Source: Medicago truncatula (lineage: Eukaryota; Streptophyta; Magnoliopsida; Fabales; Fabaceae). From it: 64,000 nucleotides of DNA. Each line of letters opens with the position of its first letter. Positions within the stretch are counted from its first letter, which is position 1. The position numbers were made by a program, and so were the translations under genes. The notes beneath the pieces were generated by a model. It was not told the DNA's origin. It worked only from the letters and a program-made list of their open reading frames with translations, and searched no databases. The DNA lies in the NCBI RefSeq assembly GCF_003473485.1, contig NC_053045.1, positions 3,622,501-3,686,500 on the forward strand, written 5' to 3'. This document shows positions 12,501-27,100 of this stretch, piece by piece.

Positions 12501-14788
12501 GTATACTGACTGCTGATGCAAATGGCAAGTTTAAACAAGCTTTTGAAAGAAACTAGTAAAACTTCAATCAAGGTGGATATGGAAATGACAAACATACCTG
12601 TGATAAAGTAAGTTTGGAGTCATACATGTTGATGAGTGAATCAGCCAAATTATGAGCCTCGTCTATTATAACAATGTTTGATTTCAAATTCAGACCAAGT
12701 GCTTCACGAGATGATTTTGAAAGAAGAGATTGATATGGTAGGACCACGAGATCAACTCTCCGAACCATGCTTCTAGAGCCATAATATGGACAAGTTCCCA
12801 TAGTTCTTCCAAGGTTAGCAAGATCTTCAATATCCAAAGGCCCTTGTTGAGATACCTCATTCCTGAATTCATGTTGTAGTCTGCGTTTTCTAAGCATTGG
12901 GCAACCAGAGGAGGCCTTCGTTCTGCGTGCTCCTGTGCCTGCTTTTAAATTCTGCAAGAAAGAACAAGCATTGTTCCAGAGACATTAGTGCTAAAATCTA
13001 TATTAACTTGATTTTTCAAATGTAAAAAACTTTTGGTAACACTTGGTAGTGAGTAGGATATTTAGAAGCTCAATTGGAATTAAAAATTTAGCAGAGGTTA
13101 GAAATACCTATGGTTTGATCTTCAATTTATATTTCTTAATATAACTTTTTTTTTGTTTTGGTTATTCAGCCATGCACACAGACCAATATTAATATTTCAA
13201 TGTTGAACAAGTAAAAGCACCAATACTGAAGGTTCATCATTATATATCCTCCTGGCAAAAAGAGTAAATGTAGAAACCATGATCAAATGGAAATATCAAG
13301 CGTCTATAAAATCTTGAGCACAATCTTCTTGTTCTAAATGAAGACGCGCGCAAATTCAACTATTTATGACTATTGACAAAGTCAAGCATGCATAGTTGTA
13401 TCACAAATATCCCCAGTTAAAATGAAGAGAAGGCATTAAGTCATTTTCAATATTAAGGTTCAGCGTGCTTGTACCAAAAGAACAATAATAGATCCGTAGA
13501 TCCTTAGCCCAGTTTAAACCACCTTCTAGTGTATGAAAGCTTCTCAGTCAAAAGAAGCTAATAGTTCTTTCTTCCCTAACAAAAATTTGAGTAAGCTTGT
13601 TTATGTTTTAACAGAAGTTAAACAAAAGTGCTTTTGAAAAAAGCAAGGCAAAATACAAGAAGCCATTACTTTAAAAGCTCATATCTATTGCAATATTCTT
13701 TTAATATTTCTGTTTTCATGAGTGTCTAAGAAGTTGTTCCAAACCACCACAGTCTATATTCTAAAATCCAAACTCCACACACCTTAACTTTTGTAGCATC
13801 ATTTTTCTTTTTCTTTTGGAGTTCCAAGCATCTCTCATTTATGCGAGACGAGTTTCCAAGTGCAAGTACCTCTGTAACACAAACATTTGTAACAACATGA
13901 TCATAATCAAGTAATCAAAAGGAAACCAAAAAATAACTTTCCAGATTAAGCAAAGTTCCATACCTTGATTAATACAAAGATTTTTCCTGGAACCTAAACT
14001 CACAACACCCATTTCATCAGCAAACACCGTTTTCCTCAACTCCTTTACAAACTGTGAAAGCTGCGAATGTGTCCTACTACAAAAATAAACCTTCAATTTC
14101 TTCTCCTCTTCCTCTTCTTCATCATCACCAGACTCGTCTTCACTCGTAGAACTAAAACCACTTTTACTTGCTTTCCTCTTCGACGCTCCACTACTACCCT
14201 CGTCTTCACTCTCATACTCTTCAAGTAAAAACTCCTCTTCATTATCACCCACTTCATCAATTTTCTTCTTCAAATTCCCACTCTTATTACTTTTTTCATA
14301 ATCATTATCAAATTTTCCTAACACAGACACAAATTTTTCCTTCTTAATCTTTCTCTTTTCTTCTTTCTGATGATTATTGTTGACCACAAAATCTCTCATC
14401 CAATCAGGTTCATCATCTGAACCTTGATTCTCATTCTTCCCACTCACAGACCCTAAAGTAATTTCTTCTTCGTCTCGTTGCCGCTGATCGAGTACCCATT
14501 GTAAAGCACTACAAATTACACTCATGGTTTTCCCAGTACCTTCATAATTACAACAACATAATCAAAAAAATCTCAATTTTAATTGTAATTTTAGAAATTG
14601 AATAAAAAATGGAAATTGAATTGAAAAAATAGAATAATCGTACCGGTTGGGCTTTCTAACATGGAGATACCGCCATGATTGAGAGATTGATAAAGAGCGT
14701 TCATGAAATCGATTTGGATAGAATAGGGTTTGAAAGGGAAAGCTGAGAAATTAGGGTTTTGTTCTTCTTTCTTGGTAATATTTTCCAT
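9569..14788 (-). CDS. CHL1: DDX11/CHL1-type ATP-dependent DNA helicase (9 exons, 907 aa)
   Basis: Exons on the minus strand are 14788-14644, 14539-13964, 13871-13783, 12951-12598, 12201-11899, 11785-11537, 11443-11222, 10931-10358 and 9780-9569; they join in frame to 907 codons. It belongs to the XPD/RAD3-like superfamily 2 iron-sulfur helicases. Key parts are the N-terminal FPFKPYSIQIDFM (Q-motif region), Walker A SPTGTGKT split by intron 1 (about 46-53), an acidic Lys/Glu linker (about 75-180), four candidate Fe-S cysteines (LCINQ, NERCLEL, SGCPML, GTCPYYG), DEAH at about 367-370, and the C-terminal GAKLSEGINLSDGMGR and SIGRAIRHINDYA. DDX11/CHL1 helicases act in sister-chromatid cohesion and replication-linked repair in the nucleus. 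RPL37 starts 1.4 kb away on the other strand, so the genes are head to head. Confidence 0.93.
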
Positions 14789-16064
14789 TTTCGATTATGC
14801 TTAGTTGCGAGTAAGGATTCAGTATAATAGTAGAGGTATTAGTAGTGATGTTAATATTTTCTTTTGTTTTTCATTGAAATTTCAGTGGAGTCTTCGCGCC
14901 ATATCCTTTTAGCGCCAACTATTTTTATCATTTTTTCTTTTTTCCCTTTTATTTGCCAATTATTAAATGGCAAGATCATTATTAACTCCCACACATAAAT
15001 AGAGGTATCAAGTTAATCAATCAGTTCCCGTAAATTTAGTTCAGTTGTAAAAACAATGTATAAATTAATCAACAAAGATATAAATTCATATTAGACTTCA
15101 GTCTCATGTGTAAAAATATTAGGGATTAATTTAAATTTATTTTATGCTCTGATTCAATTGAATTAAAAGAAAATTAATTGTATGCTATAAATTAAAATTT
15201 AATTTAGAGATTCATGATGGGAATAGTTTAGACATGTAGGAAAACTAGTGTTATGTCTTTTACAAGTTCATCAATGTTTATTCTTTGGGAATAGTTGTTA
15301 CGGATGTTTTGGTGTGAAGAAATAGAGCAAAAAGTGAAGAACTAAGCATGACCAAGCTCGCCGTTACTCGCGACGTGTGCTACGAGTGGCCCGCTCCGAG
15401 TTCATAAAGACTTGTGTTCCAGGCTGCAAGGGTCGTGTTGCATAAATTTGAAGGAACATCATCATGATTATCCTTATCATAACTCACCTCGCGAGATATA
15501 TGTTCACGTCGCGGGTCAACGTTCTCTAAGATATTGGGAAACATACGCCTATAAATATCAAACCCTTAGAACAATGGAAAAGGACATTTTGTTTCCAAAA
15601 TGTGAACACTTGTTGTGTTGTAGAATAAATACGACAACCAATTTGAGGAATGTCGTATGCATTTGTTGGGAATCAAAATTTCAATGATCAAACTTTATAC
15701 TCAAATTCTAAACAAGAACAAATAGAGATGCCATAAAATATCAGCTATAACTTCGCTTAACCAATACCACAACAACTTAAACCAAAAACAAAGAGGACAA
15801 CACCTTGATGTTCACTTAAAACTCCTAAATAAGTAGCTTTTCAAAGAATAAGATAATAACTCCACATGCGTTAAATATGATCGACGGAGTTCAACCTACA
15901 AAATTTATCATTGTATCTTAAACCGAAGACAATTTATCATTGAAAATAACTACAAAACAACCTTCATCCAGAACTTTATCATTTATTTATTTGATTTATT
16001 GATTATTAACCAAACATCCTTGCCTAATTAAATAGGTGCTGAAAGAACAACTTTATAGAAAATA
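14789..16064. other. Divergent intergenic region between CHL1 and RPL37
   Basis: This contains the CHL1 upstream region near 14800-14900 and AT-rich DNA. Around 15340-15560 is a less AT-rich stretch with repeated 'tcgcgac/gtcgcg' words that may be an old transposon or LTR fragment. I could not assign it, and the 91-codon open frame there looks non-coding. Confidence 0.35.
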
Positions 16065-16168
16065 ACTGGGCCGCAGTAAGGGCCCAAATGTAAAAAGGAC
16101 CCGAAAACCCATTTAATTTCATATATAAATCCTCTCTCTTCTTAACGCAGACTCTCTGATTAGGGTTT
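16065..16168 (+). promoter_or_regulatory. RPL37 promoter: site II elements and telo-box
   Basis: TGGGCC at 16067-16072 and GGCCCA at 16081-16086 match plant site II elements (TCP-bound). TAGGGTTT at 16161-16168 is a telo-box (AAACCCTA on the other strand). This pairing is established as typical of plant ribosomal-protein promoters, and it lies 33-135 bp upstream of the RPL37 start codon. Confidence 0.75.
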
Positions 16169-16200
16169 GCCACCTGCTTCTTCTTCGTCTACATACAACA

Positions 16201-17714
<1,514 letters not shown>

Positions 17715-18709
17715 GTCTTCGGAACGTTGCTTTTTTCTGGGCTAATTAATGATAGGAGTTAAGATTTTTGTTTAGGGGCATGGATCTTTCAAACAATATT
17801 CTATCTGTTGTTTTCATTTCCCTTCTTTCAATATGAATTTAATTATGTTACAATGTCAGGATTGCAAGACATTTTTTTTGTTAAATGAGAATTTGAGTTG
17901 GATATTTCCGATTATTTGTTCCTTGTTTCCTTCGAGTATTTTTTGTTTATAACACGTTAATTAGTGAATTGAGTTGGCCAGTTTATTGTTTGGTTGAGGG
18001 TAAACCTGGTTTGCACAACATTTAGGTTATTGTATTGTGTATATCTTGTTTATTGCTATCTGTTGATAACAACAGAGGTATATGCATGTTAAATAGAGCA
18101 ACAATATTCTATGAAAGTCACCTTGTTGGTGGTGTCAAGGGCAGAATTGTATAATAAACTTAGCTGGACAGTTTTATTTTGTTGATTATGTTTGAAGTTC
18201 ATAGGTTTTGTTATGTTCTGGTCTTGTTAAGAGACTCTTGTACATTTAGCCAATAGCTATGCATGCCCTTGTGTAAAATTTGAACATCTTTTCGATGATT
18301 TTATCAATTCACATCTTTTTTTCATCAACCATAAATATTACATGTTTTTGCCATTTCTCCTTCATGCTCATCTGCTGTTTCAGGATACTTGTAACTAAGT
18401 TTTTATTGAGAGGCTATGCAAATAACCAATCCAATTTAGAGGAGCAACTTTAGTATTAGATACAAAATTCAATTTCTTAGTGTTGTCACCACTCTATTTG
18501 GATTGGTTGTGTGAGATGGAATCTAATACGATTTGCTGTGTTTGCAATGAAATGGAAAGCATTAATAATTAATTTGTTCCTATTTTTTAGCGTTTTGATC
18601 CTTCTTTCATTTTCTGTTTGTACCTACTTCTCTGTACTCCTTCCTCTTGATCGTGCATTCTTCTTGTAGCAATGCAACATAAACCGCTCGTATACGTACG
18701 TGATGGCAA
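17715..18709 (+). other. RPL37 3' UTR and downstream intergenic DNA
   Basis: AT-rich, T-rich DNA after the RPL37 stop; the 3' UTR presumably lies in the first 200 bases. I see no gene. Confidence 0.4.
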
Positions 18710-18718
18710 TTCAACAAA

Positions 18719-19119
18719 GGCTTAAATATGAAAATGGTCCCAATAAATATTTGACGTTTTGGTTTTAGTCCCTATAAAAATATTTTTTTGGTTTTAGTCC
18801 CTGTAAATATAGAATATTTGGTTTTGGTCCTTCGTATTTTGTTTTAATCCTTGTAAAATCATTTCATATTGAAATTGGTTCCTATAATATTCATTTTGAG
18901 GGACTAAAATCAAATATTCTACATATTACAAGGATCAAATCCAATATGAATCAATTTTACAAGGACTAAAATAAAATACCAAGGACCAAAACCAAAAATT
19001 TTTAATTTGCAGGGACTAAAACCAAAAAATTATTTTTACAGGGACTAAAACCAAAAATTTTTACAGGGACTAAAACCAAAATATCAGATATTTGCGGGGA
19101 CTATTTTCATATTTAAGCC
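18719..19119. mobile_element. Foldback MULE-type MITE with 9-bp target duplication
   Basis: The element begins GGCTTAAATATGAAAATGG and ends with the near-perfect inverse, ending ATATTTAAGCC. It is 401 bp long and consists of back-to-back 'ttttagtccctgtaaa'-type segments that fold into a long hairpin. It is flanked by the 9-bp direct repeat TTCAACAAA at 18710-18718 and 19120-19128. A 9-bp duplication is characteristic of Mutator-like transposition. It has no coding capacity. Confidence 0.88.
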
Positions 19120-19128
19120 TTCAACAAA

Positions 19129-21193
19129 ATTTAAAAACTTAATGTTTGATTGTTTTAGACAAATTAGGATTGATATTTTGGCAACACGTCCAATATGTAG
19201 GCTTAAGTTGTGTTTTTATTTATTGGATGTAATGTTGAACTCCTCAAGTTAGTTTATATTTTATATGATAGTTTTTAAATAAGAGTAAAAATAGAATAAA
19301 AGTATTATAATTCATTTTGTTCCGTCTACTTTCCAAACAATAGAATAGGAAACTAAATTTGCTCCGTCATAAAATATCCAAAAAATGGAATGAATTCTTT
19401 TTTTTCCATTCCATTTCGCTGCTCCGTTTGTTTTTAAATTATCCAAACAAAGCCAAAGTGATGAACACATGATGTTGGGAAATATGCCCCATCGCAGTGT
19501 GTATTGTTCTTGTACTAAGTTTTGGGAGATTATTTCAAGTGCATGTTTGGTTATGCGGTAATAAAAAGACAATTTTGAATGAATTAATTCTTGTGATTTT
19601 ATATAAACGATGACTTTACAATTTTGAATGCAAAGTGTTATATGTTTGAATGCAATTTTGTAAAAATTCAAAAACCAAAAATCATAACATCAAGTTAGAA
19701 TCAATTATGAAAACAAAATCAACTCAATTTGAAACACATGTCAAAATAACTTCACATTTTCCGAATAATTTCCTTTCCTCTACGCTGCTTGCCGCTCTAC
19801 TAAAAGCTAATATACCGAAGTTTGTATATTGATATCTTAAAAAACTTCAATGAGGGACAAATGAAATGCACGTGGAGATGTCAATGCATGCAGCGACGGC
19901 GATAGAGTGGTTCATGGTGGTTTTGTTGTTGATTTCTTTTTATTACAAGTTTTCATGATATATCTGTTTGTTTTAGGGGTCCATGAGTTTGCAGATTTGG
20001 TTAAGACCATAGCTAGATTCCTCCCAATGAGAGATTATTCAGTTGATTTAGCATAATTGTAGGTGGGTGGGAGCGAGCTAGAGAGGTTATTGTTGGTGAA
20101 GTCATTGATAACGAGTATTTTGATTTGAGAGAGAGGGAGAAGTTGGAGAAAGGGTTTCATAAGGGAAGAGGACAGAGGAAGTTGAGAATAGGACATTGTT
20201 TTCAGATTTTTTTCTTGTTACATTATTTGCTGTTCTAGTGTTAGATTGTGTTGGTCATAGTGCAGATTTCCCACCGCCCAAAAGGTACTTACTACACACA
20301 ACTTGAGTGGTGTGCCTTATACCTTGTAGCAAATGAAATATTTTTATTCCCAAGCTAAACAAAGTTAAACAATTCGTTTATCGTCTATTTGCAAATACAT
20401 GTCTATTGCTACAAGATAAGGAGCATCTCATATGAGGAAAAAATATGAAAGATCTAGGCTATTGAAATAGAAAGAGTGGGTGATTTGATTTTGGAATTTA
20501 TGAAAGATCTAGGTTATTGAAATAAAAAGAGTGGGTGATTTTGGAATTCGAAAAAAAAAATGGAGAACATTTGGTTTAGAGAAAAAACTGAGGATCCATT
20601 CCATTGTTTCTAGACACTAAACAACTTTAACGTTTGTATTGTTTGTCATAAAATAAGTTAAAATTATTTCTTCCAAACGTCACATTTAAGAGTACTAAAT
20701 GATGATATGGCAACCTAGGTTAAATTTATGGCACTCAGTGATTTCCTTACCGAAAAGAAACAATGAATGATCTCACTATGCACGTTGGTAAAGTAATCTA
20801 ATTAAATTGATTAATTACTTGTACAGTATTGCGGATGAAGATTCTGTTTAAAGACCAAAATTAAAAACTGTATGCAGTACCAGAAGTATGTGTATGACTC
20901 TGAGCAACCTTGACCAGTCGCACACGTCTCTAGATTAGACTAGATATTTGCTTGAAAAGCTTTAGCAAATAATCTTCAAACGATTGCACTTCTCTCAAAA
21001 TTTACAAATGGTAGCCTCAATATACCATAGGTTGAAAATTGAATTGCCTTCTATTCATCATCAGACAGAAATAGAAGGAGGCTGGTTGCAGGGACAAATG
21101 GTACAACCAGGAGTAATTACAAAACAACAGCGAAGCTTGGAAGGCAACATCCACACCTTTGTTTTTCCACACTTCGGCTGAAAATGACTATAT
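19129..21193. other. Intergenic DNA between RPL37 and the sorting-nexin gene
   Basis: About 2 kb without a convincing gene. A roughly 60-bp segment containing 'atgaaagatctaggttattgaaat' is duplicated in tandem near 20445-20550. The right end holds the 3' UTR of the minus-strand sorting-nexin gene. Confidence 0.4.
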
Positions 21194-24100
21194 TTACTTG
21201 ATGAGCTCGCCAAATTTATGTTTTTCTTCATGCACTTGCTTGAATACATCATCAAGTTCTGGAAATGCCGACAAAAGTAGCATCTCCAGGAGGTCAAAAG
21301 CCAACTGCTTCAAGCAAACTGATGACTGCAAGAAGGAAATCAAGAAAAGTTTTAAAACTATGCTAAATTAAGGCTCAAATATCGTTTATTTAACCCAGTC
21401 ACCACAACAGGAGACTGCCAGATGATCATTCCGACAACAAATTGTTGTAAAGGTTTCATATTATAATCAATCATTGTTCAGTAGATTAAGGAACGGCTCA
21501 ATATCGTGATCATAGTAGCAAGGTTTTCACTTTTCAATAGGAAATGTAATTTTATGAAATTAATACAAATAAATTTCCTGCTGCTATAGAGAAACAAAGT
21601 TAATCTGAAACATTGACAAATGATGATATTAACAATTAGAAGCATGGGCGGAGTGGAAATGAAGCCAAATAAATTTTGAATTGGTATGCAATGTTGGTTA
21701 TGTTATAACTAACAACAAAGGACAACATTATCTTTAGCTTCTCAGGACAACATTATAAAACAGAAATTACCTGAAGAAAAAAATAAAGATCTCTAGCACA
21801 TTGTTCATATTCCTTCCTTCCAACAAGACTTACAATTGTTGGTGGTGCTTGATCTACACAAAAGCGGTGGGTGATTTAAGAATAATAATTTTATTTCAAG
21901 AGTGCTAGGAAACTTCCAAAACCCACTTTAACACTCACTTTCTTATTGGATGAAATCAATGTGGGTCCCATCAATTTATGTGGGACCCATTTTCAAAGTG
22001 TGGGACCCACATTGATTTCACCCAATAAGAGAGTGGGTGTTGGAAAGAGTGTGTTCCTAACACTCCTCTTTATCTCAATACAATTGAGTATGTGATATTG
22101 CACGGTCAAATTCGAAGATTAATATTAATGAGAACATTATAACAGCTATTACCAATCATTAGCTCATATACAAACTTTGCACGCCGATCTGCCTCTTGCT
22201 TCTCATCATCCATCCTTGGAGAAGATACTGGTGTAGGTTGGTTGCCATTAGGTGAATTCTGAGATAGACTGGTGGGTGTTGGTGGTGGTCGTCGATTTGG
22301 ATGCTTAGTTAAGAAAATTCCATCAGGCCAGAGTATCTATTAAAGTTGCAGTCACAAAACCTCATCAGTACACTACGTCTATATACATCATATATTTAAA
22401 CAATATACAGAGTATATTCGGCCCCATCATACTAATTAGAACTACATTGTTGAATCAAAAGATTATCAGAGATGTATGATATAAATTGAAATACATAACT
22501 TAGTCAAAGTGAAAGAAGTTTAAATGATCGAGAAATTTTCTAGAACATATTATAAGAAGTGGATCAGATTACTGCATTTGCAAAAACCTAATCTCCGTGA
22601 CTGTAACGCTCATTCCGCTCTGTTCCAACAACCATCATGTGACCCTAAGAAAGAGTTTTTTCCCCTCTTCTCTGTTTTATGAATTTAATATTCTCCACCT
22701 TCCCTGCTTTCATCTTTGATTTTACTTTCTGATTCTTGATCTATAATGTTGAGAGGTTTCCGTCCCGCTGTCGCCACCTTTTGGGTTCTCTCATCTCCAC
22801 GATTGTAGGCTTCCCCAATTCTAGCCTACTAACCCCACCACATGGGCCCTCCTCGGCGAAGATGGGTGTCTCCACTTTTCTCTTATTTCTCATCTTTTCT
22901 GCTTGGTGACTTGCTTTCTTAATGTGCTCACTCACCGAAGTCGTCAATCCTTCCACCATTTGCTCCAGCCTCCTGAGACAAGGATCTCGCTCTTCAAATC
23001 CCGCATCCATTTCTTCTTGGGTTTGGCACCAATTAGAAATAGTTCTCTCCTATAAAGCACGGATACTTCAAAATGGGAAAAGTGTTGGTGTCATACCCAT
23101 ATCAGACACCGACACTTTCCGAATACAACCTGATACTTATCCTAGTATTTTGTTATTTCTTAAAAATATTTTAAGCGGATACTCCTCGGATACTTTCAAA
23201 TCTTTCAAATACTCCACAAACAGTTTCCAATACTCCTCATACACCCTAAATTTTTTATTAGGGTCTTTGTTTTGAGTTCTTCTAAAGATGTTTTTGTTAA
23301 TATCCTGACATGAGTTAGAATATACCATGATATAGGGTATTGAAGTTGTAGGATTTTAGAAAAAGAAGGAAAAAAGAATAAGAACCTTAAATATTATCGA
23401 TAATAACTTGATACTGACAACCAAAGAATAAACAGTTAAACACTAATTCCTTTCATATGGATGCATAGACTGAATCTTAAATAAATAGGAAAATCAAGAA
23501 ACAAATAATAATAATAATAATAAAGAAATATGAAAATTAATCCTAGGAGATACTCTAAGATACACTAAAACTGGAAACTGATTCTAGGTGATAAACCTAG
23601 ATATTATAAGATTTTATTTCATGTTTTTCCACAGGCATTAACTCAATGATTTAAGTTACGATCACAAATATCTGTTATTAAATTGTGAAAATCATAGTTA
23701 CATATCAGTGAGGAATGATCAATGCCTCTATTATGAGTATTCTGCATCAATGAGTTTTCCTATAAAATTTTGGTAATGTATCCACGCCATATTGTATCCT
23801 TAATTTTCTGTATTCTAGTATCTTTGTCGTTTCGTACACGTGTGTAGTCCTCTGTATCTGGCTTTACAGGTTCTCTTCATTGAATATAATCTATAGCCCA
23901 GTGTTACCAATTCCAAAATCATATAATGGAGCGGACCACAACAATCGCTATTTCGGTTGCTACAGCCGCAACACTAAACAGCTTGTTAAGTAGTGACCAG
24001 GGGCCACCCCGCTACGCTGCTATAGCACTATTGACTACACTAATCTAGTGTCCATACTTGTTGAGACCTAAATCTTGTTAACCTCTCCCCACAGCTACTG

Positions 24101-27100
24101 GATGGAGCTCTACCAATCTGATGAGAACTAAACCCAACGATAGAAGAAAGCATTCATTGATAGATATCGCTATTAAAGTCCATGTATTTGAGAGACCTGG
24201 TTCTCTCCCACACTTAATCCCTTCCCAAAACCAAAGATATCCTCTCTAATCTAACATTTCTATTAATTATAGCCTTTAATCTTACACCCCATAACTAGTT
24301 AACTAATTAAAGGATTACCTAGCAACACTCCCACAGGATGCAGCACTGATGCTCGATTTGATAAGGATGGGATCAGATTATAGAAGAAATATGTTCATTG
24401 ATAGGAAAACACTATTTGAGAGACCTGGTTCTCCCCCACTCTAATGCCTCACCAAAACCATCTTCTCTAATCGCCTTTTCTATTATTTATAGCCTCTCAT
24501 CTCAGACCCTAATTAACTACTTAACCAACACATAAGGATTACCTATCAACATCACTATTATTTAAAAAAAAAACGGATCGTAAGATTACTTGCTCAACTC
24601 GCGTGACCCCTGAAGCAATCACTGATCCCTTTCGCAGAAGCAGAATTTTCTCTAACAACCAATCATCAAAGGCATCGCCCATTCCTAGTTGTAAGACTTG
24701 TTTAGCAACCCAGAAAGCCTGCCTCCTGTAATGTATACAATGCAAGCATTTTGAGATAAAATCTTGCAGGTAAAACTTAAATCAGAATAACTAGTTTAAG
24801 ATCAAATAAATAAGATTTTTTAAATTACCTAATCCATCCACCATCTTGCAGCTGGAAGATAACATCAACGAGATCCAATATGGGTGCACTTAAATTTGGT
24901 GGCACCCACTGCATAGAATTAAATTAATCAGAACCAAGAAGCCATCATGCATATAATTAATAATTATATAAGAATGGCTTTGTAAACCAAGAAAACAAAT
25001 CACCATTCCCCTATAACAAAAGAATAATACTCCAGAACTACAGAGTTAGAGTTTTCATAACCTCTGTTGGAAGAGTATCAGCAGTATTATGGTGCACGTT
25101 GGAGACCTCATCTGAACTATCTCTTCCTTTCACTGACTTCTGCAAGTTATTGGGAGAAGAAGGTGCACTCTTCCATGCTAGACTATCTGCAGTGCTTCCA
25201 GAATTCCCAAATGACTGTCTTGATTCCTGTGTATTCTTTTTTGCTGGTGGAGAAAGAGGCGTGCTATTTACTTTAGGCCCCAATCCATTAGCCACAACAT
25301 TATTTCTTCTTCGCAAAAAAGGGTCACTTCCGGGTGCAGAAACATTGGAACTGATTTTAGTCTTCTCAGATGACTTAGCATCCAGGCCAACTAGAATATT
25401 TTTTAATAAAAACAGAATCCATTACATTTCAAAAGATGGGAGAAGGAGGAAATAGAACTATGTATGTTCAATATTCTTCATCAACAATGAGTCACCTGGT
25501 AATGTTTCCATGATAGAAAAAGAATTTGAGAATATGTACGTCTGCAATAAATAAAATATAATAATAAGAGGTAAGTAAGATATTTTTTATTCTTTTTTAA
25601 AAAAACTTTTCACAACAGAAGAGAGGAAACTGTTGCACAATAAATCAGACCTGAGAGTCAACACTCAGAAAGTCCCATAATTCAATTGATTCTGAAACTG
25701 TAGGTAGCTGCATAAGTTTCTGAGGGCCAATAAACAACGTGTCAACAAAATATTTTAAGAACCGCAGAAAATTGTGAGCAAATACAGAAAAAAAAAAAAA
25801 TCAGATAGTTTATTCCTCCACAAAAAAAAAAAAAAAAATTCGTTCAAGAATGAAAGTTGCCCAATCAGCTAAAGGAAACAGTTCATTAAAAATGAAACCT
25901 ACAAATTAACCAAAGTAAACAATTAGGTACTAGAAAGTGACTTCTTAATTAATAACGTAGACACAGAAACAACAAATCCAAAAGTGTGTTTTATTGCCAC
26001 AGTATTGGGTAGTGGAACCAAAGAAATGTGAGCTTTTAACCTAAAAAAGTATGAGTTAAGTTGACCTTCAAATATTTATCAAGCAATTCACACCGCTCTT
26101 GAATGGTTGCTACATCTAAACCACTTGACAGGAAATGTTTAGGTGGCAAATGAAGATTATACTCAGGGAACTCTTTCAGGCGTCGATGCAGCTCCTCAAA
26201 ATGACGAAACCTTGAAAATAAGCAAAATTGTGAGCCAAATAAAAGGAGAAAGGAAACAAGAAACACTAGAAGATATTATCTAATAAAAAAATCTCACTAG
26301 AAATATGAGCAAAAGCCTTAGTACCTTCTTTTGATTGACCAACTGTTATTATTTACATCTGTAACAGATATGGAGTAAACGGCGAACGTTCTTGAACCGC
26401 TCTTCACAATATTTGCACCCAAGACCTGCAACAGAGAATCGTCTTACACTTTTTCATATACAAACATATTAGTATGTGAACTTATTCATTACTGATTAAC
26501 GAAGCTCTTTATCATCATCACAAGTACCTCACATCTCAACTTATAAAAGGAATCTACGGCAGAAGAACCTCTCAGGGGATTAGCAGCCAAACTACCAGAT
26601 TCTGATTTGGAAATAGAAGACGAAGAGGCAGCTGCTCCACTATAAATTCTACCCGATCTTTCAAAATCAGCATCATCAGAGGACTCGTCAGAATTCAAAT
26701 GTGATTTTGAAGAGCTAAGTACGTCTTGACCATCACCAGATAAAAAGCTTGATCTCTCAACTTCCTGCCACATGTGTGTCTTGATATCGCTTGACCTAGA
26801 CCTTTTACTGCCAGATTGTGTTCTGAATAATTTTGGATAGCGGGAACGGTTCTTATTCCTTTTCTTTGGACTGTGATTGTCAAAATTTTCAAGTGGGTGA
26901 TGAACATAAGAAACAGCCTGGTTTCTGATACTTCTTCCATCCCAAACCTTAGTTCCAGGGGAATCAAGACCAGTAACAGTACTAGTTTCATCATCTTCAG
27001 AAGTATAAGAAGTATTGCTCTCTGATTCACTCATGTGCCTATTAATGTGGTTGTGCTCATCATCTTTAGACGAGGTAACTGAAGAACAAGTCGATCCATT

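Noticed and set aside
14100-14300. Plus-strand shadow of the acidic linker in the helicase exon 2
   Set aside because: The CT-rich plus strand reflects the Glu/Lys-rich linker encoded on the minus strand.
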